Of a stretch of 64,000 nt of DNA, positions 29,966 through 41,836 are shown one piece after another; the stretch's first letter is position 1, and every line of letters starts with the position of its first letter. The translations under genes were made by a program, and so were the position numbers. The notes beneath the pieces were generated by a model that was not told the origin of the DNA, did not search any database, and was given only the letters and a program-made list of their open reading frames with translations. Source of the DNA: Butyrivibrio sp. (lineage in GTDB: Bacteria > Bacillota > Clostridia > Lachnospirales > Lachnospiraceae); the NCBI GenBank assembly GCA_015056495.1, contig SVGC01000020.1, positions 1 to 64,000 of the forward strand. Reading direction: 5' to 3'.

Positions 29966-32900
29966 TTAGTCTTCATCATCCTGAACTATGAATTCATCGT
30001 TATCATCAATAGCATCAACGTAATCATCAAACTTTCTCTTATTCAGAATAAGTTTGTCAGGATCTTTGAAATTTGCGTCAGTATTAAGAGCTGTACCACG
30101 ATATCTCTTCATACCTGTACCAGCAGGAATAAGTTTACCAATGATAACATTTTCCTTAAGACCAACAAGTGGATCAACCTTACCCTTGATAGCAGCATCT
30201 GTAAGAACTTTTGTTGTCTCCTGGAAGGAAGCTGCTGACAAGAATGAGTTAGTTGCAAGAGCTGCCTTAGTAATACCAAGAATTACCTGAACACCTTCAG
30301 CAGGTCTCTTTCCTTCAGAAATAAGTGCTTCGTTATCATCTTCGAAATCTAAGACATCAACAAGTGTTCCTGGAAGGAATGATGTATCACCAGCTTCATC
30401 AACTCTTACTTTCTTAAGCATCTGACGAACAATTACTTCGATATGCTTATCACAGATATCAACACCCTGGAGACGGTAAACTCTCTGAACCTCTCTAAGG
30501 AGATAATCCTGAACTGCTCTGATTCCCTTAATCTTTAACAGATCATGTGGGTTAACAGAACCTTCTGTAAGCTCATCACCAGCTTCAACTGTTACGCCAT
30601 CCTGTACCTTAATACGTGAACCATAAGGTATAAGGTAAGCTTTTGCTTCGCCAGTTTCATCGTTAGTTACGATAACTTCACGCTTTTTCTTTGTATCCTT
30701 GATAGTTACTGTACCATCAAGCTCAGAAATGATTGCAAGTCCCTTAGGTTTTCTTGCTTCAAACAACTCTTCTACACGAGGAAGACCCTGTGTAATATCG
30801 CCACCGGCAACACCACCAGTATGGAATGTTCTCATAGTAAGCTGTGTACCAGGCTCACCGATTGACTGAGCTGCGATAATACCAACTGCCTCACCTACCT
30901 GTACTGCTTCACCAGTAGCCATGTTAGCACCGTAACATTTAGCACAAATACCAACGTGTGAACGGCAAGTAAGAATAGTACGGATCTTTACTGCATCTAT
31001 AGGCTGTCCTTTAGCATTAACACCAATTGAAAGAACTTTCTCAGCTCTGCTAGGTGTTATCATGTGGTTCTTCTTAACAATGACGTTTCCGTCCTTGTCT
31101 TTGATATCTTCACAAGAATATCTTCCTGTAATTCTATCCTTTAATGGTTCGATTGTTTCCTTACCATCCATAAATGCTTTAACAGTCATTCCAGGAATTG
31201 TAGCCTTACCAGCTGAACAATCGATCTCACGGATAATAAGTTCCTGAGATACATCAACCATTCGACGTGTAAGGTAACCTGAATCGGCTGTACGAAGAGC
31301 TGTATCTGACAGACCCTTACGAGCACCATGCGCTGACATGAAGTATTCCAATACGTCAAGACCTTCACGGAAGTTTGACTTGATAGGAAGTTCGATTGTA
31401 CGACCTGTTGTATCAGCCATAAGTCCACGCATACCAGCCAGCTGTTTGATCTGCTGGTTAGAACCACGGGCACCGGAATCGGCCATCATGTAAATATTGT
31501 TATACTTATCAAGACCTGCAAGCAGTGTCTCTGTAAGCTCTTTATCGGTAGCCATCCATGTATCAATAACTGCACGATAACGCTCTTCATCAGTAATAAG
31601 ACCACGTCTATAGTTAGCAGAGATCTTATCAACAGTTGCCTGTGCCTTATCAAGCATTTCCTGCTTCTGAGGTGGCACTGTCATATCTGAAATTGAAACA
31701 GTCATAGCTGCACGGGTTGAATAATGATAACCAGTAGCCTTGATGTAATCAAGAACTTCTGCAGCACCGAATGTTCCGTGTGTATTTATTATCTTTTCAA
31801 TGATCTGTTTAAGCTGTTTCTTACCAACCATGAAATCAACTTCAAGCTTCATGAAGTTTTCTGGGTTTGTTCTATCAACAAATCCTATATCCTGAGGAAT
31901 GATCTCATTAAATAAGAATCTACCAAGTGTTGATTCAACAATACCTGTTACTTCTTCGCCATCAGCTGTCTTCTTAGTCATTCTGACTTTAATTCTTGTC
32001 TGAAGAGTAATGTATCCATTCTCATATGCAAGAACTGCCTCATCGACATTCTTGAATGCCTTACCTTCACCAAGAGCACCAGGTCTCTCCTGTGTCAGAT
32101 AGTAAATACCAAGGACCATATCCTGTGAAGGGACGTTAACTGGACCACCATCTGAAGGTTTCAACAAGTTGTTAGTTGACAGCATAAGGAATCGACATTC
32201 TGCCTGAGCTTCAACTGACAGAGGAAGGTGTACAGCCATCTGGTCACCATCAAAGTCAGCGTTGAAAGGTGTACATGCAAGAGGATGAAGCTTAATAGCT
32301 TTACCTTCTACAAGAATAGGCTCAAATGCCTGAATACCAAGTCTGTGAAGTGTAGGAGCACGGTTCAACATAACAGGATGCTCTTTAATAACATCTTCAA
32401 GTACATCCCATACCTGATCGTCTAATCTCTCTACAAGTTTCTTTGCATTCTTAATATTCTGAGAAATGCCTCTTGAAACAAGTTCTTTCATAACGAAAGG
32501 CTTGAACAATTCAATAGCCATTTCCTTAGGAAGACCACACTGATAAATCTTAAGTTCTGGTCCTACTACGATAACTGAACGTCCTGAATAGTCAACACGC
32601 TTACCAAGAAGGTTCTGACGGAAACGACCGCCCTTACCTTTAAGCATGTCTGACAGAGACTTAAGTGCTCTGTTACCAGGTCCTGTTACAGGTCTGCCAC
32701 GTCTACCATTATCAATAAGAGCATCTACAGCTTCCTGAAGCATTCTCTTCTCGTTACGAACGATAATGTCTGGTGCTCCAAGATCCAACAGTCTCTTAAG
32801 ACGGTTATTTCTATTGATAATTCTTCTATACAGATCATTAAGATCTGATGTTGCAAATCTTCCACCATCAAGCTGTACCATAGGTCTCAGATCTGGTGGG

Positions 32901-33670
32901 ATAACTGGAATACAATCCATTACCATCCAAGAAGGATCATTTCCAGATTCTCTAAATGATTCTACAACTTCAAGTCTCTTGATTATTCTAGCTCTCTTCT
33001 GTCCGCTAGATGTATCAAGACCTTCTTTCAACTCTTTATACTCAGCTTCAAGATCGATAGCCTGGAGAAGTTCCTTAATAGACTCAGCGCCCATTCCTGC
33101 ACGGAATCTGTTTCCCCATTCATCTCTTGCATCCTGATACTCTTTCTCAGATAAAACCTGCTTGTATTCAAGGTTTGTTTCACCTGGATCAAGTACTATG
33201 TATGAAGCAAAATATAATACCTTTTCCAATACTCTTGGTGAAAGGTCAAGGATAAGTCCCATACGAGATGGGATACCCTTGAAGTACCAAATATGAGATA
33301 CAGGAGCAGCAAGCTCGATGTGTCCCATACGCTCTCTACGTACGCTTGACTTAGTCACTTCTACGCCACAACGATCGCAGACAACGCCTTTATATCTGAT
33401 TTTCTTATATTTACCACAGTGACACTCCCAGTCTTTAGTTGGTCCAAAAATCTTTTCGCAGAAAAGACCATCTCTTTCTGGTTTAAGTGTTCTATAGTTG
33501 ATTGTCTCTGGCTTTAATACTTCACCATGAGACCATTCTCTGATCTTCTCTGGAGATGCCAGACGAATTTTAATAGCATCAAATGTCATTGGCTGGTAAA
33601 CCGGCTGCTGAATTGTACTTCTACCACTTGAAGCTTCATTTATTGCTTTATTCATTGTTGAATCAGACAT
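29966..33670 (-). CDS. rpoC: DNA-directed RNA polymerase beta' subunit
   Basis: The 1234-residue catalytic subunit has the N-terminal zinc ribbon ([19 protein letters not shown]), the clamp, the active-site [12 protein letters not shown], the trigger-loop region and the C-terminal zinc site with [13 protein letters not shown]. The start region differs from many homologs by an extra stretch of about 20 residues ([20 protein letters not shown]) before the conserved [18 protein letters not shown]. It follows rpoB by 33 bp. An acidic tail closes the protein. Confidence 0.98.
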   Translation of the reverse strand: MSDSTMNKAINEASSGRSTIQQPVYQPMTFDAIKIRLASPEKIREWSHGEVLKPETINYRTLKPERDGLFCEKIFGPTKDWECHCGKYKKIRYKGVVCDRCGVEVTKSSVRRERMGHIELAAPVSHIWYFKGIPSRMGLILDLSPRVLEKVLYFASYIVLDPGETNLEYKQVLSEKEYQDARDEWGNRFRAGMGAESIKELLQAIDLEAEYKELKEGLDTSSGQKRARIIKRLEVVESFRESGNDPSWMVMDCIPVIPPDLRPMVQLDGGRFATSDLNDLYRRIINRNNRLKRLLDLGAPDIIVRNEKRMLQEAVDALIDNGRRGRPVTGPGNRALKSLSDMLKGKGGRFRQNLLGKRVDYSGRSVIVVGPELKIYQCGLPKEMAIELFKPFVMKELVSRGISQNIKNAKKLVERLDDQVWDVLEDVIKEHPVMLNRAPTLHRLGIQAFEPILVEGKAIKLHPLACTPFNADFDGDQMAVHLPLSVEAQAECRFLMLSTNNLLKPSDGGPVNVPSQDMVLGIYYLTQERPGALGEGKAFKNVDEAVLAYENGYITLQTRIKVRMTKKTADGEEVTGIVESTLGRFLFNEIIPQDIGFVDRTNPENFMKLEVDFMVGKKQLKQIIEKIINTHGTFGAAEVLDYIKATGYHYSTRAAMTVSISDMTVPPQKQEMLDKAQATVDKISANYRRGLITDEERYRAVIDTWMATDKELTETLLAGLDKYNNIYMMADSGARGSNQQIKQLAGMRGLMADTTGRTIELPIKSNFREGLDVLEYFMSAHGARKGLSDTALRTADSGYLTRRMVDVSQELIIREIDCSAGKATIPGMTVKAFMDGKETIEPLKDRITGRYSCEDIKDKDGNVIVKKNHMITPSRAEKVLSIGVNAKGQPIDAVKIRTILTCRSHVGICAKCYGANMATGEAVQVGEAVGIIAAQSIGEPGTQLTMRTFHTGGVAGGDITQGLPRVEELFEARKPKGLAIISELDGTVTIKDTKKKREVIVTNDETGEAKAYLIPYGSRIKVQDGVTVEAGDELTEGSVNPHDLLKIKGIRAVQDYLLREVQRVYRLQGVDICDKHIEVIVRQMLKKVRVDEAGDTSFLPGTLVDVLDFEDDNEALISEGKRPAEGVQVILGITKAALATNSFLSAASFQETTKVLTDAAIKGKVDPLVGLKENVIIGKLIPAGTGMKRYRGTALNTDANFKDPDKLILNKRKFDDYVDAIDDNDEFIVQDDED

Positions 33671-33703
33671 TCGTAACCTCTTTTCTCTAAGTTTAATCGA
33701 TAA

Positions 33704-36700
33704 TTACTCTTCATCAGATGAATCTTCGTCGAAATCTGCATTGTCGTCATACTCTTCACTATCTTCTGAGTCTGCAACAAGTTCTCCGCTATCATCAAAC
33801 TTCTGTCTGCTATAACCATTAGCTTCAAAAGATTCCTGGTCATAATCACGAGCGCCTTCGCCTTCCATTTCAATGCGATAGTCGCCAGAATCTGTATAAT
33901 CTACAGTCTCCATGATCTCAACCTCTGTATTATCCTCACGAAGCACTCTTACATCCAGACCAAGTGACTGTAATTCTTTCAGTAATACCTTGAATGATTC
34001 AGGTACACCTGGTTCAGGTATATTATCACCCTTAATGATGGCTTCATATGTCTTAACACGTCCTACAACGTCATCAGACTTAACTGTCAGGATTTCCTGA
34101 AGTGTATAAGCAGCACCGTAAGCTTCCAGTGCCCAAACTTCCATTTCTCCGAAACGCTGTCCACCGAACTGAGCTTTACCACCCAGAGGCTGCTGTGTTA
34201 CGAGAGAGTAAGGACCAGTTGAACGAGCATGGATCTTATCATCTACCAAGTGGTGCAGTTTCAGGTAATGCATGTGTCCGATAGTTGTTAGACTATCAAA
34301 CTTCTGACCTGTACGTCCATCACGAAGCTGAACTTTTCCATCAGTATGGATAGGTACACCCTTCCAAAGTTCTCTGTGATCTCTGTTATCATACAGATAC
34401 TTCATAATATCTGGATCTACGAAATCTTTATACTTAGCCTCAAACTCTTCCCATGAAGTATTAACATAATCGTTAGCCATTGTAAGAGTATCAGCAATAT
34501 CTTTCTCGTTTGCTCCATCAAAAATTGGTGTAGCAATATTAAATCCAAGTGCCTTAGCAGCAAGAGAAAGGTGAATCTCAAGGACCTGTCCGATATTCAT
34601 ACGTGAAGGCACGCCCAGAGGATTAAGAACGATATCAAGTGGTCTACCATTTGGAAGATATGGCATATCTTCGATAGGAAGTACTCTTGAAACGACACCC
34701 TTGTTACCGTGACGTCCGGCCATCTTATCACCAACGGAAATTTTTCTCTTCTGTGCAATATAAATACGAACTGCCTGATTTACACCAGGTGAAAGTTCAT
34801 CGCCATTTTCTCTTGTGAATACCTTTGCATCAACAACGATACCATATTCACCGTGAGGAACCTTAAGAGATGTATCACGAACTTCTCTAGCCTTCTCACC
34901 AAAAATAGCTCTCAAAAGTCTTTCTTCAGCTGTAAGCTCTGTTTCACCCTTTGGAGTTACCTTACCAACAAGGATATCTCCGGCACGAACCTCAGCACCA
35001 ACACGGATAATACCACGGTCATCAAGATCCTTAAGTGCATCATCACCAACACCTGGTACATCGCGAGTGATTTCTTCTGGTCCAAGCTTTGTCTCACGAG
35101 CTTCTGCTTCATATTCTTCAATATGAACTGATGTATAAACATCATCACGAACAAGTCGCTCTGAAAGAAGAACAGCATCTTCGTAGTTGTAACCTTCCCA
35201 TGTCATGAAACCGATCAATGGGTTCTTACCAAGACCAAGTTCACCCTGATATGTAGATGGACCATCGGCAATAACCTGTCCAGCTTCTACATGATCACCA
35301 GTAAATACGATAGGCCTCTGGTTGTAGCAGTTACTCTGGTTTGATCTCTGGAACTTAGAAAGATGGAACTCTTCCTTTTCTCCATCATCATATGTCATCT
35401 TTATAAGCTTAGAATCAACAAAATCAATTGTTCCAGCCTTAGGAGCAACAACACAAACACCTGAGTCAACTGCAGCTTTTCTTTCCATACCTGTACCTAC
35501 TGCAGGAGCATCTGTAGTAAGAAGAGGAACCGCCTGACGCTGCATGTTTGATCCCATCAGAGCTCGGTTAGCATCGTCGTTCTCAAGGAAAGGAATAAGT
35601 GCTGTAGCAACTGAGAATACCATTCTAGGAGATACATCCATGTATTCAAAAGCTGTCTTAGGATATTCAGAAGTCTCAGCTCTGAAACGTCCAGAAGCAG
35701 TTGACTTAAGGAAATGTCCTTCAGCATCAAGTGGTGTATTAGCCTGAGCTACATGATAATTATCTTCTTCATCAGCTGTAAGGTATTCAACCTCATCTGT
35801 TACACGAGGATTCTGTGGATCACTCTGATCAACCTTACGATATGGAGCTTCAACAAATCCATACTCATTTACTCTAGCGTAACTAGCAAGTGAGTTAATA
35901 AGACCGATGTTAGGACCTTCAGGTGTCTCGATAGGGCACATACGTCCATAGTGTGTATAGTGTACGTCTCGAACCTCGAATCCGGCACGATCTCTTGAAA
36001 GACCACCAGGACCAAGTGCTGAAAGACGTCTCTTATGTGTCAACTCACCAAGTGGGTTGTTCTGATCCATGAACTGTGACAACTGTGAAGATCCGAAGAA
36101 TTCTTTAACAGCTGCCTGTACAGGCTTGATGTTGATCAATGACTGAGGAGATACTTCTTCAACGTCATGAGTAGTCATACGCTCACGAACAACTCTCTCA
36201 AGTCTTGATAAACCAATACGATACTGGTTCTGTAACAATTCGCCTACGCATCTGATACGTCTGTTACCCAAGTGATCGATATCGTCATCATTACCTACAC
36301 CATATTCAAGATGCATATTGTAGTTAATAGAAGCTAAAATATCTTCCTTAGTAATGTGCTTAGGAATAAGTCTGTTTACATTCTTCTTAATAGCTTCTGC
36401 AAACTCTTCAGGATCACCCTTCTGAGCATATTCATCTATGATTTCTTTAAGAACTGGATAATAAACATCCTCTGTAATGCCAAGTTCTTCTGGATTGCAA
36501 TCTACAAAACTTGTAATATCTACCATAAGGTTAGAAAGAACTTTAATATTTCTCTCTTCAGTCTGAAGCATTACATAAGGAATAGCTGCATTCTGAATCT
36601 CTGTAGCAAGAGCGCGGTCAACCTTAGTACCAGCTGCTGCGATCATCTCACCTGTTGACTCATCAACAACATCCTCTGCAAGGATATGTCCACAAATACG

Positions 36701-37570
36701 ATTCTTAAAATGTAATTTCTTATTAAATTTATATCTACCAACTTTAGCAAGATCATAACGTCTAGCATCAAAGAACATAGCATTAATAAGACTCTCTGCG
36801 CTTTCAACGCTAAGAGGCTCACCTGGACGGATCTTTTTATAAAGTTCAAGAAGACCACTCTGGTAATCTGTTGATGGATCCTTAGAGAAACTTCCCTGAA
36901 TCTTAGGCTCATCACCAAAGAGATCGAGAATCTCCTCATTTGTTCCAATACCAAGAGCTCTGATAAGAACAGTAACAGGAACCTTACGAGTTCTATCTAC
37001 TCTTACATAGAAAACATCGTTAGAGTCTGTCTCATACTCAAGCCAAGCACCACGGTTAGGAATAACTGTACATGCTATAAGCTTTTTACCAATCTTATCA
37101 AAGGTAATATCATAATATATACCGGGTGAACGAACCAACTGGCTGACGATTACTCTTTCAGCGCCATTTATTACAAAAGTACCAGTTGCTGTCATAAGAG
37201 GAAGATCGCCCATGAATATCTCATGTTCAGTAATCTCATCTTTTTCCTTGTTATGAAGGCGTACTTTTACCTTCAAAGGTGCTGCAAAAGTAGCATCTCT
37301 TTCCTTACATTTCTCGATGGTATTCTTGTTTTTATCCATCTCTTCTTCGCAAAGCTTAAAGTCAACAAATTCAAGACTAAGCTTTCCGCTATAATCCTCA
37401 ATAGGAGAGATATCGTCAAAGACTTCTTTCAAGCCTTCATCGAGAAACCACTGATAAGAGTTCTTCTGAACCTCAATCAGGTTAGGCATCTCCAGGACTT
37501 CCTTCTGGCGCTGGAAACTCATACGAACGCTTCTGCCTGACCCAGTAGGATGTAATCTGTTTTTTTCCAT
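33704..37570 (-). CDS. rpoB: DNA-directed RNA polymerase beta subunit
   Basis: The 1288-residue protein has all conserved beta regions, including the rifampicin pocket [20 protein letters not shown] followed by [20 protein letters not shown]. No common resistance change is visible, so the enzyme should be rifampicin-sensitive. The C-terminus has an acidic tail of about 70 residues. The second ATG at 37570 is 7 nt from GGGGTG, while an ATG two codons upstream is too close to it. It has its own promoter and directly follows rplL without the methyltransferase gene found there in Bacillus. Confidence 0.98.
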   Translation of the reverse strand: MEKNRLHPTGSGRSVRMSFQRQKEVLEMPNLIEVQKNSYQWFLDEGLKEVFDDISPIEDYSGKLSLEFVDFKLCEEEMDKNKNTIEKCKERDATFAAPLKVKVRLHNKEKDEITEHEIFMGDLPLMTATGTFVINGAERVIVSQLVRSPGIYYDITFDKIGKKLIACTVIPNRGAWLEYETDSNDVFYVRVDRTRKVPVTVLIRALGIGTNEEILDLFGDEPKIQGSFSKDPSTDYQSGLLELYKKIRPGEPLSVESAESLINAMFFDARRYDLAKVGRYKFNKKLHFKNRICGHILAEDVVDESTGEMIAAAGTKVDRALATEIQNAAIPYVMLQTEERNIKVLSNLMVDITSFVDCNPEELGITEDVYYPVLKEIIDEYAQKGDPEEFAEAIKKNVNRLIPKHITKEDILASINYNMHLEYGVGNDDDIDHLGNRRIRCVGELLQNQYRIGLSRLERVVRERMTTHDVEEVSPQSLINIKPVQAAVKEFFGSSQLSQFMDQNNPLGELTHKRRLSALGPGGLSRDRAGFEVRDVHYTHYGRMCPIETPEGPNIGLINSLASYARVNEYGFVEAPYRKVDQSDPQNPRVTDEVEYLTADEEDNYHVAQANTPLDAEGHFLKSTASGRFRAETSEYPKTAFEYMDVSPRMVFSVATALIPFLENDDANRALMGSNMQRQAVPLLTTDAPAVGTGMERKAAVDSGVCVVAPKAGTIDFVDSKLIKMTYDDGEKEEFHLSKFQRSNQSNCYNQRPIVFTGDHVEAGQVIADGPSTYQGELGLGKNPLIGFMTWEGYNYEDAVLLSERLVRDDVYTSVHIEEYEAEARETKLGPEEITRDVPGVGDDALKDLDDRGIIRVGAEVRAGDILVGKVTPKGETELTAEERLLRAIFGEKAREVRDTSLKVPHGEYGIVVDAKVFTRENGDELSPGVNQAVRIYIAQKRKISVGDKMAGRHGNKGVVSRVLPIEDMPYLPNGRPLDIVLNPLGVPSRMNIGQVLEIHLSLAAKALGFNIATPIFDGANEKDIADTLTMANDYVNTSWEEFEAKYKDFVDPDIMKYLYDNRDHRELWKGVPIHTDGKVQLRDGRTGQKFDSLTTIGHMHYLKLHHLVDDKIHARSTGPYSLVTQQPLGGKAQFGGQRFGEMEVWALEAYGAAYTLQEILTVKSDDVVGRVKTYEAIIKGDNIPEPGVPESFKVLLKELQSLGLDVRVLREDNTEVEIMETVDYTDSGDYRIEMEGEGARDYDQESFEANGYSRQKFDDSGELVADSEDSEEYDDNADFDEDSSDEE

Positions 37571-37667
37571 TGACATTCACCCCGTTCTTAATTATTTTTA
37601 AGGCGCGACGCGGCTTTGCGTAAAAAAGAGCGCAAAAAGCCCACCACTCCACAATAGTGCATTATCC

Positions 37668-37696
37668 ATTGTACGACAAGTGATCGGTGCTGTCAA
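37668..37696 (-). promoter_or_regulatory. sigmaA promoter for rpoB-rpoC
   Basis: TTGACA (37691-37696) and TACAAT (37668-37673) on the minus strand are separated by 17 bp. The leader to rpoB is about 90 nt. Confidence 0.78.
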
Positions 37697-37799
37697 TATG
37701 TTTTTTTATTTTTATTTATTTTTTGAAAAGATATGATATTATCTTGCACAAACAGCTTTGATAATAAAGAATCTAAAAAGAATTTTTATGAATATCAAT

Positions 37800-37825
37800 G
37801 GCTCAGACAGTAAACTGCCTGAGCC
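37800..37825 (-). terminator. Hairpin after rplL, possible partial terminator
   Basis: GGCTCAG-x-CAG pairs with CTG-x-CTGAGCC around a TAAA loop, with one mismatch. On the minus strand the T run is weak, so read-through from rplJ-rplL into rpoB-rpoC is likely; attenuation between these pairs is known in other bacteria. Confidence 0.5.
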
Positions 37826-37867
37826 AAAAATATAATCAACTAACTAATCGATACCTTAAAGGTCAAA

Positions 37868-38242
37868 TTACTTAAGAGTAACCTTAGCGCCTTCAGCTTC
37901 AACCTTAGCCTTGATATCATCAGCTTCTGCCTTAGAAGCGTTCTCCTTGATCATCTTAGGAGCGTTGTCTACAAGATCCTTAGCTTCCTTCAGACCAAGA
38001 CCTGTAAGCTCACGAACAACCTTGATAACCTTAACCTTGTTAGGACCAACTTCTGTAAGCTCTACGTTGAACTCTGTCTTCTCTTCTTCTGCTGCACCGC
38101 CTGCTGCAGGACCAGCTACAACAACACCAGCTGCTGCTGATACGCCGAACTCTTCCTCACAAGCCTTTACAAGATCGTTAAGCTCTAATACTGTTAACTC
38201 TTTAATAGCGTCGATAATTTCCTGATTTGATAACTTAGCCAT
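37868..38242 (-). CDS. rplL: 50S ribosomal protein L7/L12
   Basis: L7/L12 forms the stalk that recruits translation GTPases. The 124-residue product has the N-terminal dimerisation helix ([21 protein letters not shown]), an Ala/Gly-rich hinge (about residues 35-52) and the C-terminal domain [39 protein letters not shown]. It lies 46 bp after rplJ. Confidence 0.98.
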   Translation of the reverse strand: MAKLSNQEIIDAIKELTVLELNDLVKACEEEFGVSAAAGVVVAGPAAGGAAEEEKTEFNVELTEVGPNKVKVIKVVRELTGLGLKEAKDLVDNAPKMIKENASKAEADDIKAKVEAEGAKVTLK

Positions 38243-38288
38243 TATAATATACCTCCATTAAGTATAATTTCAATTTTATTTGTTATAA

Positions 38289-38852
38289 TTACTCTGCTGT
38301 TGTCTCAGCTGCTTCTGCTACTGGAGCTTCAGCTGTTTCTGCTGGTGCTTCCTCTACTGGAGCGCCATCTGCATTCTTCTCAGCGATCTGATTGATAACA
38401 CGTGCGAAGTTTGCAATAGGTGACTGCATAGAACCAAGCAATCTTGAAAGAAGAACTTCTCTTGAAGGGATTTCAGCGATTTCGCTAAGACCCTTAGCAT
38501 CATAGAACTTTCCTTCTACAACACCGCCCTTAATTTCAAGCTTATCTGCAGTCTTCGCAAATTTGTAAAGAACACGAGCTGGTGCAGCTGGATCATCCTT
38601 TGATACTGCCATTGCACTAGGTCCGTTGAGAAGATCTTTCATCTGCTCAAAATCTGTTCCTGCAAATGCGAAATTCATCATCGTATTCTTATAAACCTTA
38701 TATGTAACTCCCTCTGCACGAAGAGCCTTACGAAGCTCTGTATCCTGTGCAACAGTGAGTCCGCGGTGATCTACAAGTACGACTGCCTGAGCGCCATCAA
38801 TCTTCTCTGAGATTTCAGCAACTACTGGCTGTTTTAATTCAACCTTTGCCAT
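38289..38852 (-). CDS. rplJ: 50S ribosomal protein L10
   Basis: L10 anchors L7/L12 dimers to 23S rRNA. The 187-residue product has VVLVDHRGLTVAQDTELRKALRAEGVTYKVYKNTM, the RNA-binding domain, then the L12-binding helix, and ends in an Ala/Glu-rich tail of about 30 residues longer than usual. It is controlled by the L10-type leader upstream. Confidence 0.97.
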   Translation of the reverse strand: MAKVELKQPVVAEISEKIDGAQAVVLVDHRGLTVAQDTELRKALRAEGVTYKVYKNTMMNFAFAGTDFEQMKDLLNGPSAMAVSKDDPAAPARVLYKFAKTADKLEIKGGVVEGKFYDAKGLSEIAEIPSREVLLSRLLGSMQSPIANFARVINQIAEKNADGAPVEEAPAETAEAPVAEAAETTAE

Positions 38853-38997
38853 TTTCTTACCTCCTTATAGAATTTACCGCCGAAAAAAAGCCTCACGAAA
38901 ACACGCGAGGCTAAAAAGTCTAAATGCTTTTCCTCGGCAGGCGTTTACACATTATGTCTTTAAAAGACACCTGCTGTCTTCGGCTGGTCAAACGACC
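38853..38997 (-). promoter_or_regulatory. rplJ 5' leader, L10-type autoregulatory RNA
   Basis: The leader contains AGACAGCAGGTGTCTT and CGCCTGCCGAGG elements resembling known Firmicutes L10 leaders, in which free L10-L12 binds a kinked helix. CGAGG (about 38931-38935) can pair with CCTCG (38906-38910), and this helix excludes the terminator hairpin downstream. This fits a terminator/antiterminator switch. The family match is from memory of the consensus, not a search. Confidence 0.75.
38883..38912 (-). terminator. Attenuator in the rplJ leader
   Basis: On the minus strand AGCCTCGCG-TGTTTT-CGTGAGGCT is followed by seven T, 31 bp before the rplJ start. One G-U pair is present in the 9-bp stem. 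It is a complete intrinsic terminator placed before the first gene. Confidence 0.85.
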
Positions 38998-39003
38998 TTT
39001 ACT

Positions 39004-39032
39004 ATATTAAAACAGTAATCGATTAATGTCAA
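39004..39032 (-). promoter_or_regulatory. sigmaA promoter for rplJ-rplL
   Basis: TTGACA (39027-39032) and TAATAT (39004-39009) on the minus strand are 17 bp apart, just upstream of the L10 leader. Confidence 0.75.
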
Positions 39033-39112
39033 CTTATATTTTTAATTTTTCGAATTATTTTTTATCAAAAAATGCTACAGCATGACTAAAACCGTATATA
39101 TCAGGCTTGTAT

Positions 39113-40435
39113 CTATTTTGAACTAATAATCCCATTACCATCTATTACAGCTGTATCAGAAATAGCGTTCATATAATTGATAATTCTTAAATATTCATCA
39201 CCTGTTGCCATATTCAATGTACAACCACTCTGAATCGCCGGAACAAAGCGCAGCTCAGCTGTGCCATCTCCATATATTGTAGTATATATCATACAAGTAT
39301 CCAGGGTTTTAGAATTAAAAAGGTAATTGCCAAGACTATAAACTACAGGCGTATCATTAACATAGCCAACTTTCTGCAAGATATGTGGATGGCAGCCAAT
39401 AATTAGATCCGCTCCGGCATCACTTATTTCTGCCGCCTGTTTTTCCTGCCACCAATCAATATCAGTCTGATTCTCAGTTCCCCAATGTATAAAAACAATA
39501 ACGAAAGCATCTTGAGCTTTGGCTTCTTCGACCCTTTCCAATAATAAGGAATCATCCAGACATCTGAATACACCAGCAGAACTCTCTGTAGCTCCTTTTG
39601 TATCTGGATTCTCTAATCGCTCAATCTGTGTAGCTGATATAATCGCAACCTTAATGCCGTTGTCTGCAATATAATATATCGGATGAGAAGCCTCATCAAT
39701 ATTATTACCGCCTCCAGAATATGCAATCCCATAATTTTTCAAAGTTGACATTGTATCCAAAAATGCTGTTTCGCCGTAATCATATGCATGATTATTAGCA
39801 ATCGACACAATATCAACACCCATCTCATTCAACATTGAAGCGCTACTCGGATCAGCTCTAAAAGTATAGGTTTTTCCCTCGGTAGGTGTGCCTCTATCAG
39901 AATACGAGAATTCATTATTTAGCATCATCACATCAACTGAATTCATCATATCCATGAGATTGCTATCTATAACAGAGCTGATTCCACCATTTTTTCTAAT
40001 GCTATTCATGATTGCATAATTAGGATCAAACAGAATATCTCCTGCAAACCCCATTGTTATAGAATCATCAGAATCAACATCAATAACATAAGTATATTCG
40101 TCAGTTTCAACCAATTCATCCGTATCAGAAACAGTTCCAGATGATTCTATCTCAGTTTCAGCCTGTGATCCAAGTGGCGAAACTTGTACCATATTTCCTG
40201 GTGGATTAGATTTTGTATATTGTGGAACAGAATCGTTATCATTATGTTGGAAAATACTTTCCTTGACTATCCCAAATACAATAAGAAACAGAATTCCAAG
40301 AGATACAACTACCATCAATGTAGTAAAAAATAGTGAAATAGCTCTCATAACGCTGTCATTACTACGTCTATTCTTTCGCCTATTCACGGTTTTTTTATTT
40401 AATTTTTTCTTTTTCCCGCCAACTTTGTTATCCAT
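39113..40435 (-). CDS. CapA/PgsA-family membrane-anchored metallophosphatase-like protein
   Basis: The 440-residue protein has a very basic cytoplasmic N-terminus, one transmembrane span (about residues 31-56) and an external domain of the CapA family. Its motifs are MGFAGDILFDPN, NNEFSYSDRGTP, DIVSIANNHAYDYG, VFIHWGTEN, ADLIIGCHPHILQ and VVYSLGNYLF. CapA proteins take part in poly-gamma-glutamate export or in cell-envelope processes, but no cap operon is nearby and the actual role is unknown. It sits between rplA and rplJ, with a terminator before it and the rplJ promoter after it. Confidence 0.85.
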   Translation of the reverse strand: MDNKVGGKKKKLNKKTVNRRKNRRSNDSVMRAISLFFTTLMVVVSLGILFLIVFGIVKESIFQHNDNDSVPQYTKSNPPGNMVQVSPLGSQAETEIESSGTVSDTDELVETDEYTYVIDVDSDDSITMGFAGDILFDPNYAIMNSIRKNGGISSVIDSNLMDMMNSVDVMMLNNEFSYSDRGTPTEGKTYTFRADPSSASMLNEMGVDIVSIANNHAYDYGETAFLDTMSTLKNYGIAYSGGGNNIDEASHPIYYIADNGIKVAIISATQIERLENPDTKGATESSAGVFRCLDDSLLLERVEEAKAQDAFVIVFIHWGTENQTDIDWWQEKQAAEISDAGADLIIGCHPHILQKVGYVNDTPVVYSLGNYLFNSKTLDTCMIYTTIYGDGTAELRFVPAIQSGCTLNMATGDEYLRIINYMNAISDTAVIDGNGIISSK

Positions 40436-40480
40436 ACTTATTTATTTTAGCTTTTTAAATATAGAGTTACAAGTGTACTA

Positions 40481-40517
40481 AAAAAGAAAAGTGCCAGAGT
40501 ATTTCTACTCTGACACT
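40481..40517 (-). terminator. Terminator of rplK-rplA
   Basis: AGTG-C-CAGAGTA pairs with TACTCTG-A-CACT (40490-40501 with 40506-40517, one mismatch) and is followed on the minus strand by a T-rich tract (40481-40489). Confidence 0.88.
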
Positions 40518-40535
40518 CATTAGTTACAGTATTAA

Positions 40536-41225
40536 TCAATACTTGTTAGCAACCAGCTTTACGCCAGGACCCATTGTTGTTGCAAGAGTGATGCTCTTGA
40601 GGTACTGACCTTTAACTGATGAAGGCTTAGCCTTAACAATAGCTTCCATAAGAGCGTTGAAGTTCTGCTCAAGCTGCTCTTCTGTGAAAGAAGCCTTTCC
40701 AACTGGAACGTGGATGATATTAGCTTTATCAAGTCTGTACTCAATCTTACCAGCTTTGATATCGTTGATAGCCTTTGTAACATCCATAGTAACTGTACCA
40801 GCCTTTGGGTTTGGCATAAGTCCCTTAGGACCAAGTACCTTACCAAGACGACCAACAACACCCATCATATCAGGTGTAGCTACTACAACGTCAAAATCAA
40901 GCCATCCTTCATTCTGGATCTTTGGAATGAGTTCTTCGCCGCCAACATAATCAGCGCCAGCAGCCTGTGCTTCATCAAGCTTTGTTCCCTTTGCAAATAC
41001 CAGAACCTTAACAGTTTTACCTGTTCCGTTAGGAAGAACAACAGCGCCTCTGATCTGCTGATCAGCATGACGTGAGTCACAACCTGTTCTGATATGTAAT
41101 TCTACAGTTTCATCAAATTTAGCAGTAGCTGACTTCTTAACAAGAGAAATAGCTTCTGCAGCTTCGTACTGCTGAGTCTTATCGATAAGTTTAGCAGCTT
41201 CTAAATATTTCTTTCCGTGCTTCAT
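40536..41225 (-). CDS. rplA: 50S ribosomal protein L1
   Basis: L1 forms the mobile E-site stalk and in many bacteria represses rplK-rplA. The 229-residue product opens [20 protein letters not shown] and has [22 protein letters not shown] and the end [15 protein letters not shown]. It follows rplK by 15 bp. Confidence 0.98.
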   Translation of the reverse strand: MKHGKKYLEAAKLIDKTQQYEAAEAISLVKKSATAKFDETVELHIRTGCDSRHADQQIRGAVVLPNGTGKTVKVLVFAKGTKLDEAQAAGADYVGGEELIPKIQNEGWLDFDVVVATPDMMGVVGRLGKVLGPKGLMPNPKAGTVTMDVTKAINDIKAGKIEYRLDKANIIHVPVGKASFTEEQLEQNFNALMEAIVKAKPSSVKGQYLKSITLATTMGPGVKLVANKY

Positions 41226-41240
41226 CTACTCTTCCTCCAA

Positions 41241-41666
41241 TTAGTCTTCTACTACGATACCCATACTACGTGCTGTTCCAGCGATCATGCTCATAGCGCC
41301 TTCAAGATCAACAGCATTAAGATCTGGCATCTTCATCTCTGCAATTTCCTTGATCTTATCTTTAGAAATTGTAGCAACCTTCTGCTTGTTAGGTACTCCT
41401 GAAGCCTTCTTTAAGTTGCAAGCCTTCTTAAGAAGTACTGCTGCAGGTGGAGTCTTTGTGATGAATGTGAAACTTCTGTCTGCATAAACAGTGATGACAA
41501 CAGGGATAATAAGATCACCCTTATCTGCTGTCTGAGCGTTGAACTGCTTTGTGAATTCAACGATGTTAACACCATGCTGACCGAGTGCTGGTCCAACAGG
41601 TGGTGCTGGTGTTGCTTTTCCAGCCTGAATCTGTAACTTAATGTATCCTTCTACTTTCTTGGCCAT
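41241..41666 (-). CDS. rplK: 50S ribosomal protein L11
   Basis: L11 forms the GTPase-associated centre with 23S rRNA and is needed for RelA activation in bacteria that have it. The 141-residue product has [31 protein letters not shown] and the C-domain with [27 protein letters not shown]. Confidence 0.98.
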   Translation of the reverse strand: MAKKVEGYIKLQIQAGKATPAPPVGPALGQHGVNIVEFTKQFNAQTADKGDLIIPVVITVYADRSFTFITKTPPAAVLLKKACNLKKASGVPNKQKVATISKDKIKEIAEMKMPDLNAVDLEGAMSMIAGTARSMGIVVED

Positions 41667-41836
41667 TTTAAAGCCCTCCTGTAAATATGTGGTCGGCGCA
41701 CTAATACTCCTAATATAAATGGAGATGTGCTCCCACTCCAGTGACTTCGGCCGTTGTTACGGCACACGACTCAATAGAGCCGTTCTATATTAAGATGCAA
41801 GCATCATAATATACATTCGAATCATAGATTCAAATA
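41667..41836 (-). promoter_or_regulatory. nusG-rplK intergenic leader, possible L1 target
   Basis: The 170-bp gap folds into GCCGT-aaca-ACGGC (around 41751-41764) and an element with GGAGTGGGAGCAC, CTCC/GGAG and GCAC/GTGC pairing. GTGGGAG resembles the L1-binding helix of 23S rRNA and of rplK leaders elsewhere. A TTGACA (41842-41847, inside the end of nusG) and TATGAT (41821-41826) are only 15 bp apart and may or may not be a promoter. Confidence 0.4.

Noticed and set aside
39072..39083. Short hairpin ATGC-TACA-GCAT as capA-gene terminator
   Set aside because: A 4-bp stem is too weak to support, although a T run follows it on the minus strand.
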